Shown: piece by piece, positions 8,599 through 16,561 of the stretch
Layout: each line of letters opens with the position of its first letter
How positions within the stretch are numbered: position 1 is the first letter of the stretch
Source: Sinorhizobium sp. 8-89
GTDB lineage: Bacteria > Pseudomonadota > Alphaproteobacteria > Rhizobiales > Rhizobiaceae
Length of the DNA stretch: 64,000 nt
Direction of reading: 5' to 3'
NCBI RefSeq assembly: GCF_030124325.1
Contig: NZ_JASKLR010000005.1
Location: forward strand, 1-64,000
Notes under the pieces: generated by a model
The model's database searches: none
Seen by the model: the letters and a program-made list of their open reading frames with translations, nothing else
Told to the model about the DNA's origin: nothing
Translations under genes and position numbers: made by a program

Positions 8599-9840
8599 AT
8601 GGTATCGGAAAACCCGCCGCGCCGCTCGAAATCCGAGAAGGAACCGCTGACGATCGACCTCCAGGCGGAAAAGACGGCGACCGACGCCGCCGAATCTGTC
8701 GCGAACAAGGAATCGGTCACCGACGAGCCCGCCGAGATTTCGGCGAGCGAGGCAGAGAGCGAAAACGCGACCGATACGACGGAAAAGACGGAGGAAACGG
8801 AGGAGGAGCGCGCGGACGCCGCCGCGGCGGCCTTCGACGAAGAGCCCCCGCACTTGAGCAACGGCGCGATGCCGGCGCAGAGACAGGCGACGAGCGCAGG
8901 CGCGCTCGCGGCCGGTATTCTCGGGGGTCTCGTGACGCTGCTCGGCGCCGGCGTGCTGCAATATGCCGGTTATATTCCAGCGCTCGGACCGGATCGCGGC
9001 AGTGCTGCCTTCGAGCAGGGCCTTGCCAGCGAAATCCAGGCGATCAAGACACAGATCGCATCTCAATCGGCCCCCGCGGCGGACATCGGTCCGCTGGAGA
9101 GCCGTCTCGCGGCGCTGGAACAGGCGGCCAAACAACCAGGGGCAGATGGGGCGAGCGCGCCGCAGATCACCGCCCTCGAAGCGGAAGTCGCCAATCTGAC
9201 CAAGGAAGTCGCCACGCTGAAAGCCAGCCTCGCCGATGCGGAACAGTCGGCGGCGGCCGCCAAGGCCGAACTTGCCGGGCGCATCGACCAGGCGGAACAA
9301 AAACTCAACGAGCCGGCTAACGACATCCAGATGGCGAAGGCGGTCGCCGTCACGGCGCTGAAGACTGCGATCGATCGCGGCGGCCCGTTTCTGGCCGAGC
9401 TTGATGCCTTGCGCAGCATTGCGCCAGACGACGTGACCGTGAAAGATCTGACTGAGGACGCCGCAACGGGTGTCGCGACGCGAACGGACCTCCGCGCCGC
9501 CTTTCCGCAAACGGCGGACGCGATGCTCGATGCGCTGAACCAGCCCGATCCGAACGCGGGCATTTTCGCTCGCCTGGTCTCAAGCGCCATGTCCGGCATC
9601 CGCATCCGGCCGGTCGGCAGCGTCGAGGGCGACACGCCGGAAGCCGTCATCGCGCGCATCGAGGACAAGCTCAACAATGGCGACCTGAAAGGCGCATCGT
9701 TAGAATGGGGCGCCCTTCCCGAACCGGCGAAATCAACTGGGGCGGACTTCAAGGCGAAACTTGACCAGCGCCTGCGCGTCGAGGCCACCATTGATGCCGC
9801 CGTGGCACAGACCATGACGCGTACCGGCACAGCCGGCTAG
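8599..9840 (+). CDS. Mitofilin/Mic60-like inner membrane protein (COG4223)
   Basis: Alphaproteobacterial homologue of mitochondrial Mic60, which shapes cristae and intracytoplasmic membranes. The 413-residue protein has a long acidic, Thr/Glu-rich cytoplasmic N-terminus (1-95), one membrane helix (about 100-122, AGALAAGILGGLVTLLGAGVL split over its length), a coiled coil of about 110 residues (EAEVANLTKEVATLKASLAD) and a C-terminal mitofilin domain. Gene order hemC-hemD-mic60-hemY is the context reported for bacterial Mic60. The function in this non-phototroph is not established. Confidence 0.85.
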   Translation: MVSENPPRRSKSEKEPLTIDLQAEKTATDAAESVANKESVTDEPAEISASEAESENATDTTEKTEETEEERADAAAAAFDEEPPHLSNGAMPAQRQATSAGALAAGILGGLVTLLGAGVLQYAGYIPALGPDRGSAAFEQGLASEIQAIKTQIASQSAPAADIGPLESRLAALEQAAKQPGADGASAPQITALEAEVANLTKEVATLKASLADAEQSAAAAKAELAGRIDQAEQKLNEPANDIQMAKAVAVTALKTAIDRGGPFLAELDALRSIAPDDVTVKDLTEDAATGVATRTDLRAAFPQTADAMLDALNQPDPNAGIFARLVSSAMSGIRIRPVGSVEGDTPEAVIARIEDKLNNGDLKGASLEWGALPEPAKSTGADFKAKLDQRLRVEATIDAAVAQTMTRTGTAG

Positions 9841-9859
9841 CGGAAGGAAAGAAGAAGAG

Positions 9860-11473
9860 ATGCTCCGTATATTGTTCTTCATCCTTTTCGTCCTGTGTCT
9901 CGGTCTCAGCTTTGCGTGGCTCGCCGATCGGCCGGGGGAACTGTCGCTGATCTGGCAGGGACAGCGCGTCGAAATGACGCTGATGCGCGCCGCCTCCATC
10001 CTGATCTCGCTCTTCGCCGCCGTCCTGATCGTGATCTGGCTGCTCCGCACGATCTGGATGACACCCCATACCGTCACGCGCCATTTCCGAGCCCGCAAGC
10101 GTGACCGCGGCTATCAGGCGCTTTCGACAGGGCTGATCGCGGCCGGCGCCGGCGATGCCAATCTCGCCCGCAAGATGTCGACCCGAAGCCGGGGTCTGAT
10201 CAGCGCCGACCAGGAGCCGCTCATCCACTTGCTTGAGGCGCAGACCGCGCTGATCGAAGGCAAATACGACGACGCGCGCAAGAAATTCGAGCTGATGGCC
10301 GACGATCCCGAAACGCGCGAACTTGGCCTGCGCGGCCTGTTCCTCGAAGCCAAGCGCCTTGGCGCGAACGAGGCAGCCCGGCAATATGCGGAACGCGCTG
10401 CAGAGAAGGCACCGCATCTGCCGTGGGCGACGCTGGCAACGCTGGATCACCGCAGCCAGGCAGGACAATGGGACGAGGCGATCCGCCTTCTCGACCAGAG
10501 TCGCGCCGCCAATATTCTCGACCGCAAGGAGGCGGACCGGAAGAAGGCCGTGCTTCTCACCGCCCGCGCAATGGCTAAGCTCGACGCTGACCCGAAAGCG
10601 GCGCGCGACGACGGCCTTGCGGCGTTGAAACTCAGTGACAGCCTGGTGCCGGCGGCGCTGGTAACGGCCAAGGCCCTGTTCCGCGAGGACAATCTGCGCA
10701 AGGGCGCGGGAATCCTCGAAAGGATGTGGAAACAGCAACCGCATCCGGACGTGGCAAGGCTCTACGTCAGAGCGCGCGGAGGAGATTCCGCCCTTGACCG
10801 TTTGAAGCGTGCGAAGAAGCTCGAATCGCTCCGCAGCAACAATGCGGTTGCATTGGCAACGGTCGCCGAAGCCGCGCTCGAGGCGCGCGAACTGCCGCTG
10901 GCGCGAGCCAAGGCGGAAGCGGCTGCACGGCTCGAACCGACGGAAAGCGTCTTCCTGCTGCTCGCCGATATCGAGGAAGCGGACACCGGCGACGAGGGCC
11001 GTATCCGCCATTGGATGGCGCAGGCGCTGCGCAGTCCGCGCGATCCGGCCTGGACCGCCGACGGTGTCACTTCGCCGTCGTGGCTGCCGGTCTCGCCGGT
11101 CAGCGGCCGGCTCGATGCATTCGAATGGAAGGCACCGGCCTTGCAGCTTTCGGACAAGCTCGAAAATGGTCGTCCGAGCGCCGACGAGGCGATCCGCAAC
11201 CTCCCGCCAGTCGCCACAGTGCAGCACGTCGCAGTGCGTACGGCGCCGGAGCCGGCACCGGCGAAAGCAACGCCGGCCGTTCTGGAGGCGGAGCGTGAGG
11301 TGATCAAGGTTCCGGAGAGGAAAGAACCTGCTCCCCCTGCTGCCAAGGACGAGGAGGAGGTCGCGGAAGAAGAACCGGCACCCTTCTTCGGCCGCCCTCC
11401 GGACGATCCCGGTGTCCGCGAAGCCTCGGCCGGCGAAAAGGCAACGGACAAGGCCGGCTTCCGGCTGTTTTGA
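9860..11473 (+). CDS. HemY-domain TPR membrane protein
   Basis: A 537-residue protein with two membrane helices at the N-terminus (about 3-20 and 40-64) separated by the HemY_N segment SFAWLADRPGELSLIWQGQ. Tetratricopeptide-like helices follow to about residue 430, and a low-complexity Pro/Glu/Ala tail ends with FFGRPPDDPGV. Family members lie downstream of haem genes, but an enzymatic role is not shown; this is not protoporphyrinogen oxidase HemY. It begins 19 bases after mic60 and is likely co-transcribed. Confidence 0.88.
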   Translation: MLRILFFILFVLCLGLSFAWLADRPGELSLIWQGQRVEMTLMRAASILISLFAAVLIVIWLLRTIWMTPHTVTRHFRARKRDRGYQALSTGLIAAGAGDANLARKMSTRSRGLISADQEPLIHLLEAQTALIEGKYDDARKKFELMADDPETRELGLRGLFLEAKRLGANEAARQYAERAAEKAPHLPWATLATLDHRSQAGQWDEAIRLLDQSRAANILDRKEADRKKAVLLTARAMAKLDADPKAARDDGLAALKLSDSLVPAALVTAKALFREDNLRKGAGILERMWKQQPHPDVARLYVRARGGDSALDRLKRAKKLESLRSNNAVALATVAEAALEARELPLARAKAEAAARLEPTESVFLLLADIEEADTGDEGRIRHWMAQALRSPRDPAWTADGVTSPSWLPVSPVSGRLDAFEWKAPALQLSDKLENGRPSADEAIRNLPPVATVQHVAVRTAPEPAPAKATPAVLEAEREVIKVPERKEPAPPAAKDEEEVAEEEPAPFFGRPPDDPGVREASAGEKATDKAGFRLF

Positions 11474-11497
11474 ACTTCGAAGGCTGCGGGCAAGGAC

Positions 11498-11980
11498 ATG
11501 TTAGAACGGTTTCGAGCGTTCCTCGAAAGTTTGGCGAGCTCCACGGCGCCTATTGAAAAAGGCGACCCGCGTGTTGCCGTGATCGCACTCTGCGTTCAGG
11601 TCATGGAGGCCGACGGCACGGTTCTGGCTGCCGAGCGTCGCAAGATGCGCGAGATTATCGAGGAGCAGTATCAACTCGACGACGAGGGCCTCGATGCGCT
11701 CATCGAGGCGGGCGAGAGCGCCGAAAGCGAGGCGATCGACTTTTATAAGTTCACCGCCGAGATCAAGCGTCATCTGTCCGAGGAGCAGCGGATCGAACTC
11801 GTCGGCACGCTGTGGGAGATCGTCTATGCCGATGGCGTCCGCAACGAGATGGAAGATCACGTGATCTGGCGGATTGCCGATCTCCTGGGCGTATCCGGGC
11901 GCGATCGGGTCTTGAAGCGGCAGGAAGTTGCCGCCAGGATCGACGTGGAGGAGGAAAACGACCCGCAGCAGGAAAACTGA
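11498..11980 (+). CDS. TerB-family protein
   Basis: A 160-residue helical, acidic, cytosolic protein. ALCVQVMEADGTVLAAERRK followed by LVGTLWEIVYADGVRNEMED shows the two-lobed TerB (DjlA N-terminal-like) fold with its two acidic ADG motifs, which bind metal in characterised relatives. The role is unknown; tellurite resistance should not be assumed. It stands 24 bases after hemY and one base before the next gene, so all are probably one transcript. Confidence 0.85.
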   Translation: MLERFRAFLESLASSTAPIEKGDPRVAVIALCVQVMEADGTVLAAERRKMREIIEEQYQLDDEGLDALIEAGESAESEAIDFYKFTAEIKRHLSEEQRIELVGTLWEIVYADGVRNEMEDHVIWRIADLLGVSGRDRVLKRQEVAARIDVEEENDPQQEN

Positions 11981-11981
11981 A

Positions 11982-12728
11982 ATGCCCGCAGAGGCCGACG
12001 ACTTCAAAAGACCAATCCTCATAATCCTGCATCAGGAGCGATCGAGCGCCGGGCGCGTGGGGCAGATTCTCAAGCAGAAGGGGTTTGCACTCGACATCCG
12101 GCGCCCGGCCTTGGGCGACACGCTGCCGCCGACGCTGGAGGCCCATTCGGGAACCATCGTCTTCGGCGGCCCGATGAGCGCCAACGACGAGGAAGAGTTC
12201 GTCCGCCGCGAGATCGACTGGCTGTCGGTACCACTCCTCGAGAACAAGCCTTATCTCGGCATCTGCCTGGGGGCGCAGATGCTGGCACGCAATCTTGGCG
12301 GCAAGGTCGCACCGCATCACGAGGGCATGACGGAAATCGGCTGGTATCCGCTAAAGGCCACCGAGGCCGGCAAGGCGCTGATGGATTGGCCGGCCATGGT
12401 CTATCACTTCCACCGGGAAGGGTTTGATCTGCCCAGTGGCGCCGAATTGCTGGCGACCGGCGAGACCTATCCAAACCAGGCCTTCCGCTACGGTGAGAAC
12501 GCCTGGGGCATTCAGTTTCACGGCGAACTGACGCGCGCGATGATGCATCGCTGGGTGGTCCACGGCGCGCACCGCTTCGTGCTGCCCGGTGCCCAGATCG
12601 GCAAGGCGCATCTCGAAGGCCGAATGATTCACGATCACCCTTTGCGGACCTGGATGGAGAATTTCCTCGAACTGATTTTTTTGCGCGGCGGGGAAGCTGC
12701 CGCGCCGAAAAGGCAAGATCGCGAGTAA
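11982..12728 (+). CDS. Class I glutamine amidotransferase-like protein
   Basis: A 248-residue stand-alone type 1 amidotransferase domain related to GMP synthase N-terminal domains. The nucleophile elbow LGICLGAQMLARNLGG carries the catalytic Cys, and the His of IQFHGELT is the second triad member. IVFGGPMSANDEEE forms the glycine-rich loop. The start at MPAEADDF, one base after the preceding stop, was chosen over a longer open frame running into that gene. The substrate is unknown. Confidence 0.9.
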   Translation: MPAEADDFKRPILIILHQERSSAGRVGQILKQKGFALDIRRPALGDTLPPTLEAHSGTIVFGGPMSANDEEEFVRREIDWLSVPLLENKPYLGICLGAQMLARNLGGKVAPHHEGMTEIGWYPLKATEAGKALMDWPAMVYHFHREGFDLPSGAELLATGETYPNQAFRYGENAWGIQFHGELTRAMMHRWVVHGAHRFVLPGAQIGKAHLEGRMIHDHPLRTWMENFLELIFLRGGEAAAPKRQDRE

Positions 12729-12767
12729 CGATACGGCTCTGCCACCCGCCCTACGGCGCATGTGCAA

Positions 12768-14011
12768 TCAGACCCGTTGGTGCTCCGGAACATCAAGCGT
12801 GTCGATCTTTCGCAATTGCGGGAAGCCGACCGCCCAGAGCAACGACACCAGAAGCGTGCCGACACCGCCAAAGGCGACCGCGAAGACGGCACCGAAGCCC
12901 GAAGCCATCATGCCGGCACGGAATTCGCCGAGCTCGTTCGACGCACCGACGAACACCATGTTGACCGCGTTCACGCGGCCGCGCAGTTCGTCCGGAGTCC
13001 AGAGCGTGATCAGGATTTCGCGGACATAGACCGAGATCATGTCCGCCGCACCCATGACGACAAGGGCGGCAATCGAAATCCAGGGTGTCGCCGACAGGCC
13101 GAAGACGATTGTCGCGAGGCCGAAAAGCGCAACACCGATAAACATATAGAGCCCTGCCCGGTTGCGGATCGGTTGAGCGGCCAGCCAGACCGCCATGCCA
13201 ACGGCACCGACGCCCGGTGCGGCGCGCAGAAGACCGAGCCCCCATGGCCCAAGTGCCAGTATGTCGCGCGCAAAGACCGGCATGAGTGCAACCGCGCCGC
13301 CGAGCAACACGGCGAAGAGATCGAGCGAGATCGCGCCCAGCACCACCTTCTCGGCCGTGATATAGCGGAAGCCCGCCGTGATCGTCTGCCAGCTTTCTCC
13401 TAAGGCGGGCGAACGCACTGCGGGCTTCGGCACAGCAAAGACCATCAGGGCCGCCGCTGCAAGAAGCAGAGGCTGACTGCGTACGGTACAACAGGACCGA
13501 AACCATAGATCAGGCCTCCGGCCACCGGCCCGACGATCGTCGCCGTCTGCCAGGAGGTCGAATTCCAGGCGATCGCATTGGGCAGGTGCTCGACTGGCAC
13601 CAGATTGGGAGCAAGCGACTGCGCGGCCGGAGCGAGAAAGGCCCGCTCGATTCCGAAGACGATGAGGATCAGATAGACCGGCCACGGCGAAAACAGACCC
13701 GTCACCGTCAACAGGAGCAGCGCGGCCGCGCAGAGCGTGCTCACCGTCATGCAGATGCCCATGATGACACGGCGGTTGTAGCGGTCCGCGACGGCCCCCG
13801 TCACCAGAATCAGGACCAGCGATGGCAGGAACTGGAAAAGACCGATGAGGCCGAGATCGAACGGATCACGCGTCATGTCGTAGATCTGCCAGCCGACAGC
13901 GACGGACATGATCTGGATGGCGAAATAGGCGAGGAAGCGCGAGAAAAAATAGCGCCGATAGCCGACATGCCTGAAGGCGGCGAAACGATGCGCGGCGTGA
14001 ACGGCGGACAT
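12768..14011 (-). pseudogene. MFS transporter, split by a frameshift
   Basis: A major facilitator of the MFS_3/EntS-like type. The N-terminal half (14011 to about 13470) starts MSAVHAAHRFAAFRHVGYRR and runs through about five helices to GGLIYGFGPVVPYAVSL, then hits a stop at 13445. The C-terminal half continues in another frame from LLLAAAALMVFAVPKPAV to the stop at 12768 with a normal second half. The two halves join to a family-length protein of about 410 residues if one base is added near 13465-13480. No slippery run is obvious, so a real one-base deletion or a sequencing error is more likely than programmed frameshifting. Confidence 0.85.
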
Positions 14012-14023
14012 ATGGGAAGGCTC

Positions 14024-14124
14024 CTACTGCATGATTCCTCACATCGGAATCGATTAGGGACAAAATCATGCAGAAGCCCTGCAGCGACCTTTGCGCGTCT
14101 GAGTAGACGCGCGGCGCTGTAGGA
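14024..14124. repeat. Dispersed palindromic repeat, copy 2
   Basis: Same family as the tsaD-hemC element but in the opposite orientation. CTGCATGATTCCTC pairs with GAATCGATTAGGG and ATCATGCAG, then comes a GC-rich hairpin around TGCGCGTCTGAGTAGACGCG and GGCGCTGTAG. It lies upstream of the leftward MFS gene. Confidence 0.75.
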
Positions 14125-14238
14125 GCGGCAAAGCACAGGTGCGATGCCATTAAACATGATCGCGCTCGACGAAGCGTCGTACTTGCCCGTTTAGTTTCCA
14201 ATGTCTACATGTCTGTCAACAACGAACTGGAGACTGGC

Positions 14239-14535
14239 ATGATTGCTGTCATCGCAACCTTGAACTTCATTATCAACATAGCCTGGTTCCTGATCATAGC
14301 GTCGGCCATCTTCTCCTGGCTCTACGCCTTCAACGTGATCAACGTGAACAACCATGCGATCAACATGATCGGCCGTTCGCTCTATCAATTGACCGAGCCG
14401 CTCTACCGGCCCATCCGCCGCTTCCTGCCGGATATGGGCGGCGTCGATCTCTCGCCGCTCGTCGTCCTGGTGATCCTCTATTTCATCTGGTACTTCCTCA
14501 ACACGACGGTCGCGTCGGCGGTGATCGGCATATAA
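14239..14535 (+). CDS. YggT family integral membrane protein
   Basis: A 98-residue protein with two membrane helices (about 4-27 and 72-93) and the conserved linker RSLYQLTEPLYRPIRRFLPDMGGVDLSP, quoted here in parts: LTEPLYRPIRRFLP and GGVDLSP. The start at MIAVIATLNF was preferred over an ATG 30 bases earlier because a GGAG lies at suitable distance. The stop is directly followed by the GTG of the DUF167 gene, a common YggT-DUF167 pairing. Its role is unknown; cell-division or envelope links are reported in other bacteria. Confidence 0.88.
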   Translation: MIAVIATLNFIINIAWFLIIASAIFSWLYAFNVINVNNHAINMIGRSLYQLTEPLYRPIRRFLPDMGGVDLSPLVVLVILYFIWYFLNTTVASAVIGI

Positions 14536-14847
14536 GTGCACGCCGCGCTGACGAGCCTTGACGACCACGTCCGCCTGACCGTTCGGCTGACGCCGAACGG
14601 CGGTCGCGATGCGATCGACGGCTTCGAAATCGCTGCCGACGGTGGGGAATACCTCAAGGTTCGCGTCCGCGCCGTGCCGGAAAAGGGCAAGGCGAACCAG
14701 GCGCTGATCGCCCTGCTGGCAAAACAGTTCGGCATCGCTAAGACCAGGATCGCGCTGGTATCCGGCGACACGCAGCGCAAAAAAATCCTCCGGATCGAGG
14801 CCGATCCGGAGGAGATCATCAAGCAGCTCGCCGAGATCGTCGGCTAG
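14536..14847 (+). CDS. DUF167 (YggU-like) family protein
   Basis: A 103-residue small alpha/beta protein: VRLTVRLTPNGGRDAIDGF, then KVRVRAVPEKGKANQALIAL (the family signature) and RIALVSGDTQRKKIL. It starts with GTG immediately after the yggT stop, so translation is coupled. Function unknown. Confidence 0.9.
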   Translation: MHAALTSLDDHVRLTVRLTPNGGRDAIDGFEIAADGGEYLKVRVRAVPEKGKANQALIALLAKQFGIAKTRIALVSGDTQRKKILRIEADPEEIIKQLAEIVG

Positions 14848-14894
14848 AGCAATTCCAGGAAAAGTGTGTAACGGTTTTCCGTCCGGAATTGCGT
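14846..14894. repeat. Rhizobial palindromic repeat (GCAATTCC type)
   Basis: An inverted repeat with arms GAGCAATTCC(A)GGAAAA and TTTTCCGTCCGGAATTGC around AGTGTGTAACGG. The same element is abundant in intergenic DNA of Rhizobium, Agrobacterium and Sinorhizobium. Here it separates the convergent DUF167 gene and ppa and may end both transcripts. Confidence 0.7.
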
Positions 14895-14906
14895 GGGTGG
14901 AATAGA

Positions 14907-15440
14907 CTACTTCTTCGACTTGGCGCGCTCGACCGCTTCCCTGATCAACTGCTTGGCGACGCTGGCGTCCTTCCAGCCGAAAATCTTCACCCACTTGCCA
15001 GGCTCCAGATCCTTGTAGTGCTCGAAGAAGTGCTCGATCTGCTTCAGCGTGATCTCCGGCAGGTCGGTGTAATCGTGGACCTTGTCATAGCGCTTGGTGA
15101 GGTGGCCCGACGGCACGGCGATGATCTTCTCGTCCTGACCGGAATTGTCTTCCATCATCATCACGCCGATCGGGCGGACATTGATGACGCAGCCCGGCAC
15201 GAGCGGGCGGGTGTTACAGATCAAAACGTCGATCGGATCGCCGTCGTCGGACAGCGTGTGCGGGACGAAGCCGTAATTGCCCGGATAGGTCATCGGCGTA
15301 TAGAGAAAGCGGTCGACAACCAGCGTGCCGGCTTCCTTGTCCATCTCGTACTTGATCGGATGCCCGCCGACCGGAACTTCCACGATTACATTGACATCTT
15401 CCGGTGGATTTTTTCCGATGGAAATCGCGTCGATCCGCAT
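14907..15440 (-). CDS. ppa: Inorganic pyrophosphatase, family I
   Basis: Hydrolyses pyrophosphate to phosphate in the cytosol, driving biosynthesis. The 177-residue protein shows [38 protein letters not shown] (metal-binding aspartates DxDPxD-like) and [13 protein letters not shown]. Length is normal for the hexameric bacterial form. A GGAGG ribosome site precedes the ATG. Confidence 0.96.
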   Translation of the reverse strand: MRIDAISIGKNPPEDVNVIVEVPVGGHPIKYEMDKEAGTLVVDRFLYTPMTYPGNYGFVPHTLSDDGDPIDVLICNTRPLVPGCVINVRPIGVMMMEDNSGQDEKIIAVPSGHLTKRYDKVHDYTDLPEITLKQIEHFFEHYKDLEPGKWVKIFGWKDASVAKQLIREAVERAKSKK

Positions 15441-15855
15441 GAGTACCTCCAGGGGTCGGTTAAAATTCGCCCCGTCGGATAAAGGGAAACATGCCGCGAT
15501 GCAACATAACTTTCGTCCGGGACGGGCGGAATTGCTCTACAGCGCCGCGCGTCTCAGACGCGCAAAGGACAGTAGCACTTTGAATTGCCGCACTTATCCT
15601 TAAATCGGTTACGATTTAGGGAAACATGCAGTAGGCGGGCGACACGGCCAAAAATAGGCAGGTGAATGTTTTTCGGCGCAAGGAAGCAACAATGGTGAAG
15701 ACGCTTCGTCATTTTGCCGTTGCCGCGCCTTTTCCGGCACCGACTTTCGCCAACGACAGCATCTACATTGCCAGCAGCCTAGCGCGGCAAGCGCGGCGGC
15801 GAAAAGGCGGCCGAACCCGCCCATTGCCTGCCGAAGCGGAGGGACGGCTAAGCAG
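15441..15855. other. Gene-poor interval between ppa and GNAT gene
   Basis: About 415 bases containing palindromic repeat copy 3 (15537-15634). An open frame from about 15662 on the + strand has a weak signal-like start, but it overlaps the acetyltransferase on the other strand and is not believed. No RNA gene was recognised. Confidence 0.5.
15537..15634. repeat. Dispersed palindromic repeat, copy 3
   Basis: CTACAGCGCCGCGCGTCTCAG hairpin followed by TAGCACTTTGAATTG, then TATCCTTAAATCGGTT / ACGATTTAGGGAAACATGCAG. It has the same order of parts as copies 1 and 4, with arms partly degraded. Confidence 0.75.
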
Positions 15856-16362
15856 TCAATTCCAGACGAAGCCGACTTTTTTCAGGTATTTGTCGCCGAA
15901 ATCTTCCATGCCTTCGGCAATGTCGCTGCCCCCGGCCGTCCGGAAGAAACTGTAGGCGTGTTCGCTGTCTTCGAGGCACCAGACAACGAGGCCTCTGCAG
16001 CCGAGCGACCTCAAGAGACTCTTCGCCTCGCGGAAGAGTACGCGTCCGAGGCCGATGCCCTGATATTCCGGCCGCAGATAGATCTCGTAGATCTCGCCCT
16101 CTTGCGGCAGGGCTCTCGCGCGGCTCAAGCCCAGCGTGGCATAGCCGGCGATCGTTCCGGCGACATCGACCACCAGTAAGGTGGCCGGTCCACGCGTTGC
16201 CTTGCGCCACCAAATTTCGTCGCGGCGGTTGACCATCTGGATCAGCGGGCGATGCGGAATGATGCCGCCATAGGCCTGAAGCCAGGACACACGATGCACC
16301 TCGGCAATCGCCGCCGCTTCATGCGGCTCCCCGGGCCTGACCTCGATCGAAACAGTCTTCAT
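15856..16362 (-). CDS. GNAT family N-acetyltransferase
   Basis: A 168-residue single GNAT domain. AAAIAEVHRVSWLQAYGG at the N-terminus, EIYLRPEYQGIGLGRVLFRE with the acetyl-CoA-binding GxGLG loop, and EAKSLLRSLGCRGLVVW are typical of the RimI-like group. The substrate cannot be predicted. It stands alone, with a terminator of the neighbouring typA 150 bases away. Confidence 0.9.
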   Translation of the reverse strand: MKTVSIEVRPGEPHEAAAIAEVHRVSWLQAYGGIIPHRPLIQMVNRRDEIWWRKATRGPATLLVVDVAGTIAGYATLGLSRARALPQEGEIYEIYLRPEYQGIGLGRVLFREAKSLLRSLGCRGLVVWCLEDSEHAYSFFRTAGGSDIAEGMEDFGDKYLKKVGFVWN

Positions 16363-16510
16363 GAGTTGACTCTAAACACACGACACGGCGAACCGGAATC
16401 CCGCCGTGCTGCCGGGCGGCGTTAACCCACAGGCAACTTTAACGGCATCCAAGTGAAGGTTAACGCCTTTTTAACTTTATCCGCAAGCCGCTCGCGATCG
16501 GCACGCACAG

Positions 16511-16537
16511 CAAAAAACCCCGGATCGCTCCGGGGTT
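16511..16537 (-). terminator. Rho-independent terminator of typA
   Basis: Read on the minus strand it is a perfect 9-base stem (AACCCCGGA at 16516-16524 with TCCGGGGTT at 16529-16537, 4-base loop) followed by a run of six T. It lies just after the typA stop. Confidence 0.88.
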
Positions 16538-16561
16538 CAAATTGCGTCAGTTTTTCGTGAC

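Noticed and set aside
7948-9510. 520-codon minus-strand open frame across hemD and mic60
   Set aside because: Overlaps two confident genes; composition typical of a reverse-strand shadow.
9749-11227. 492-codon minus-strand open frame opposite hemY
   Set aside because: Shadow frame without homology or ribosome site.
15662-15955. Possible small secreted protein
   Set aside because: Overlaps the GNAT gene end, ends in low-complexity sequence and has no family support.
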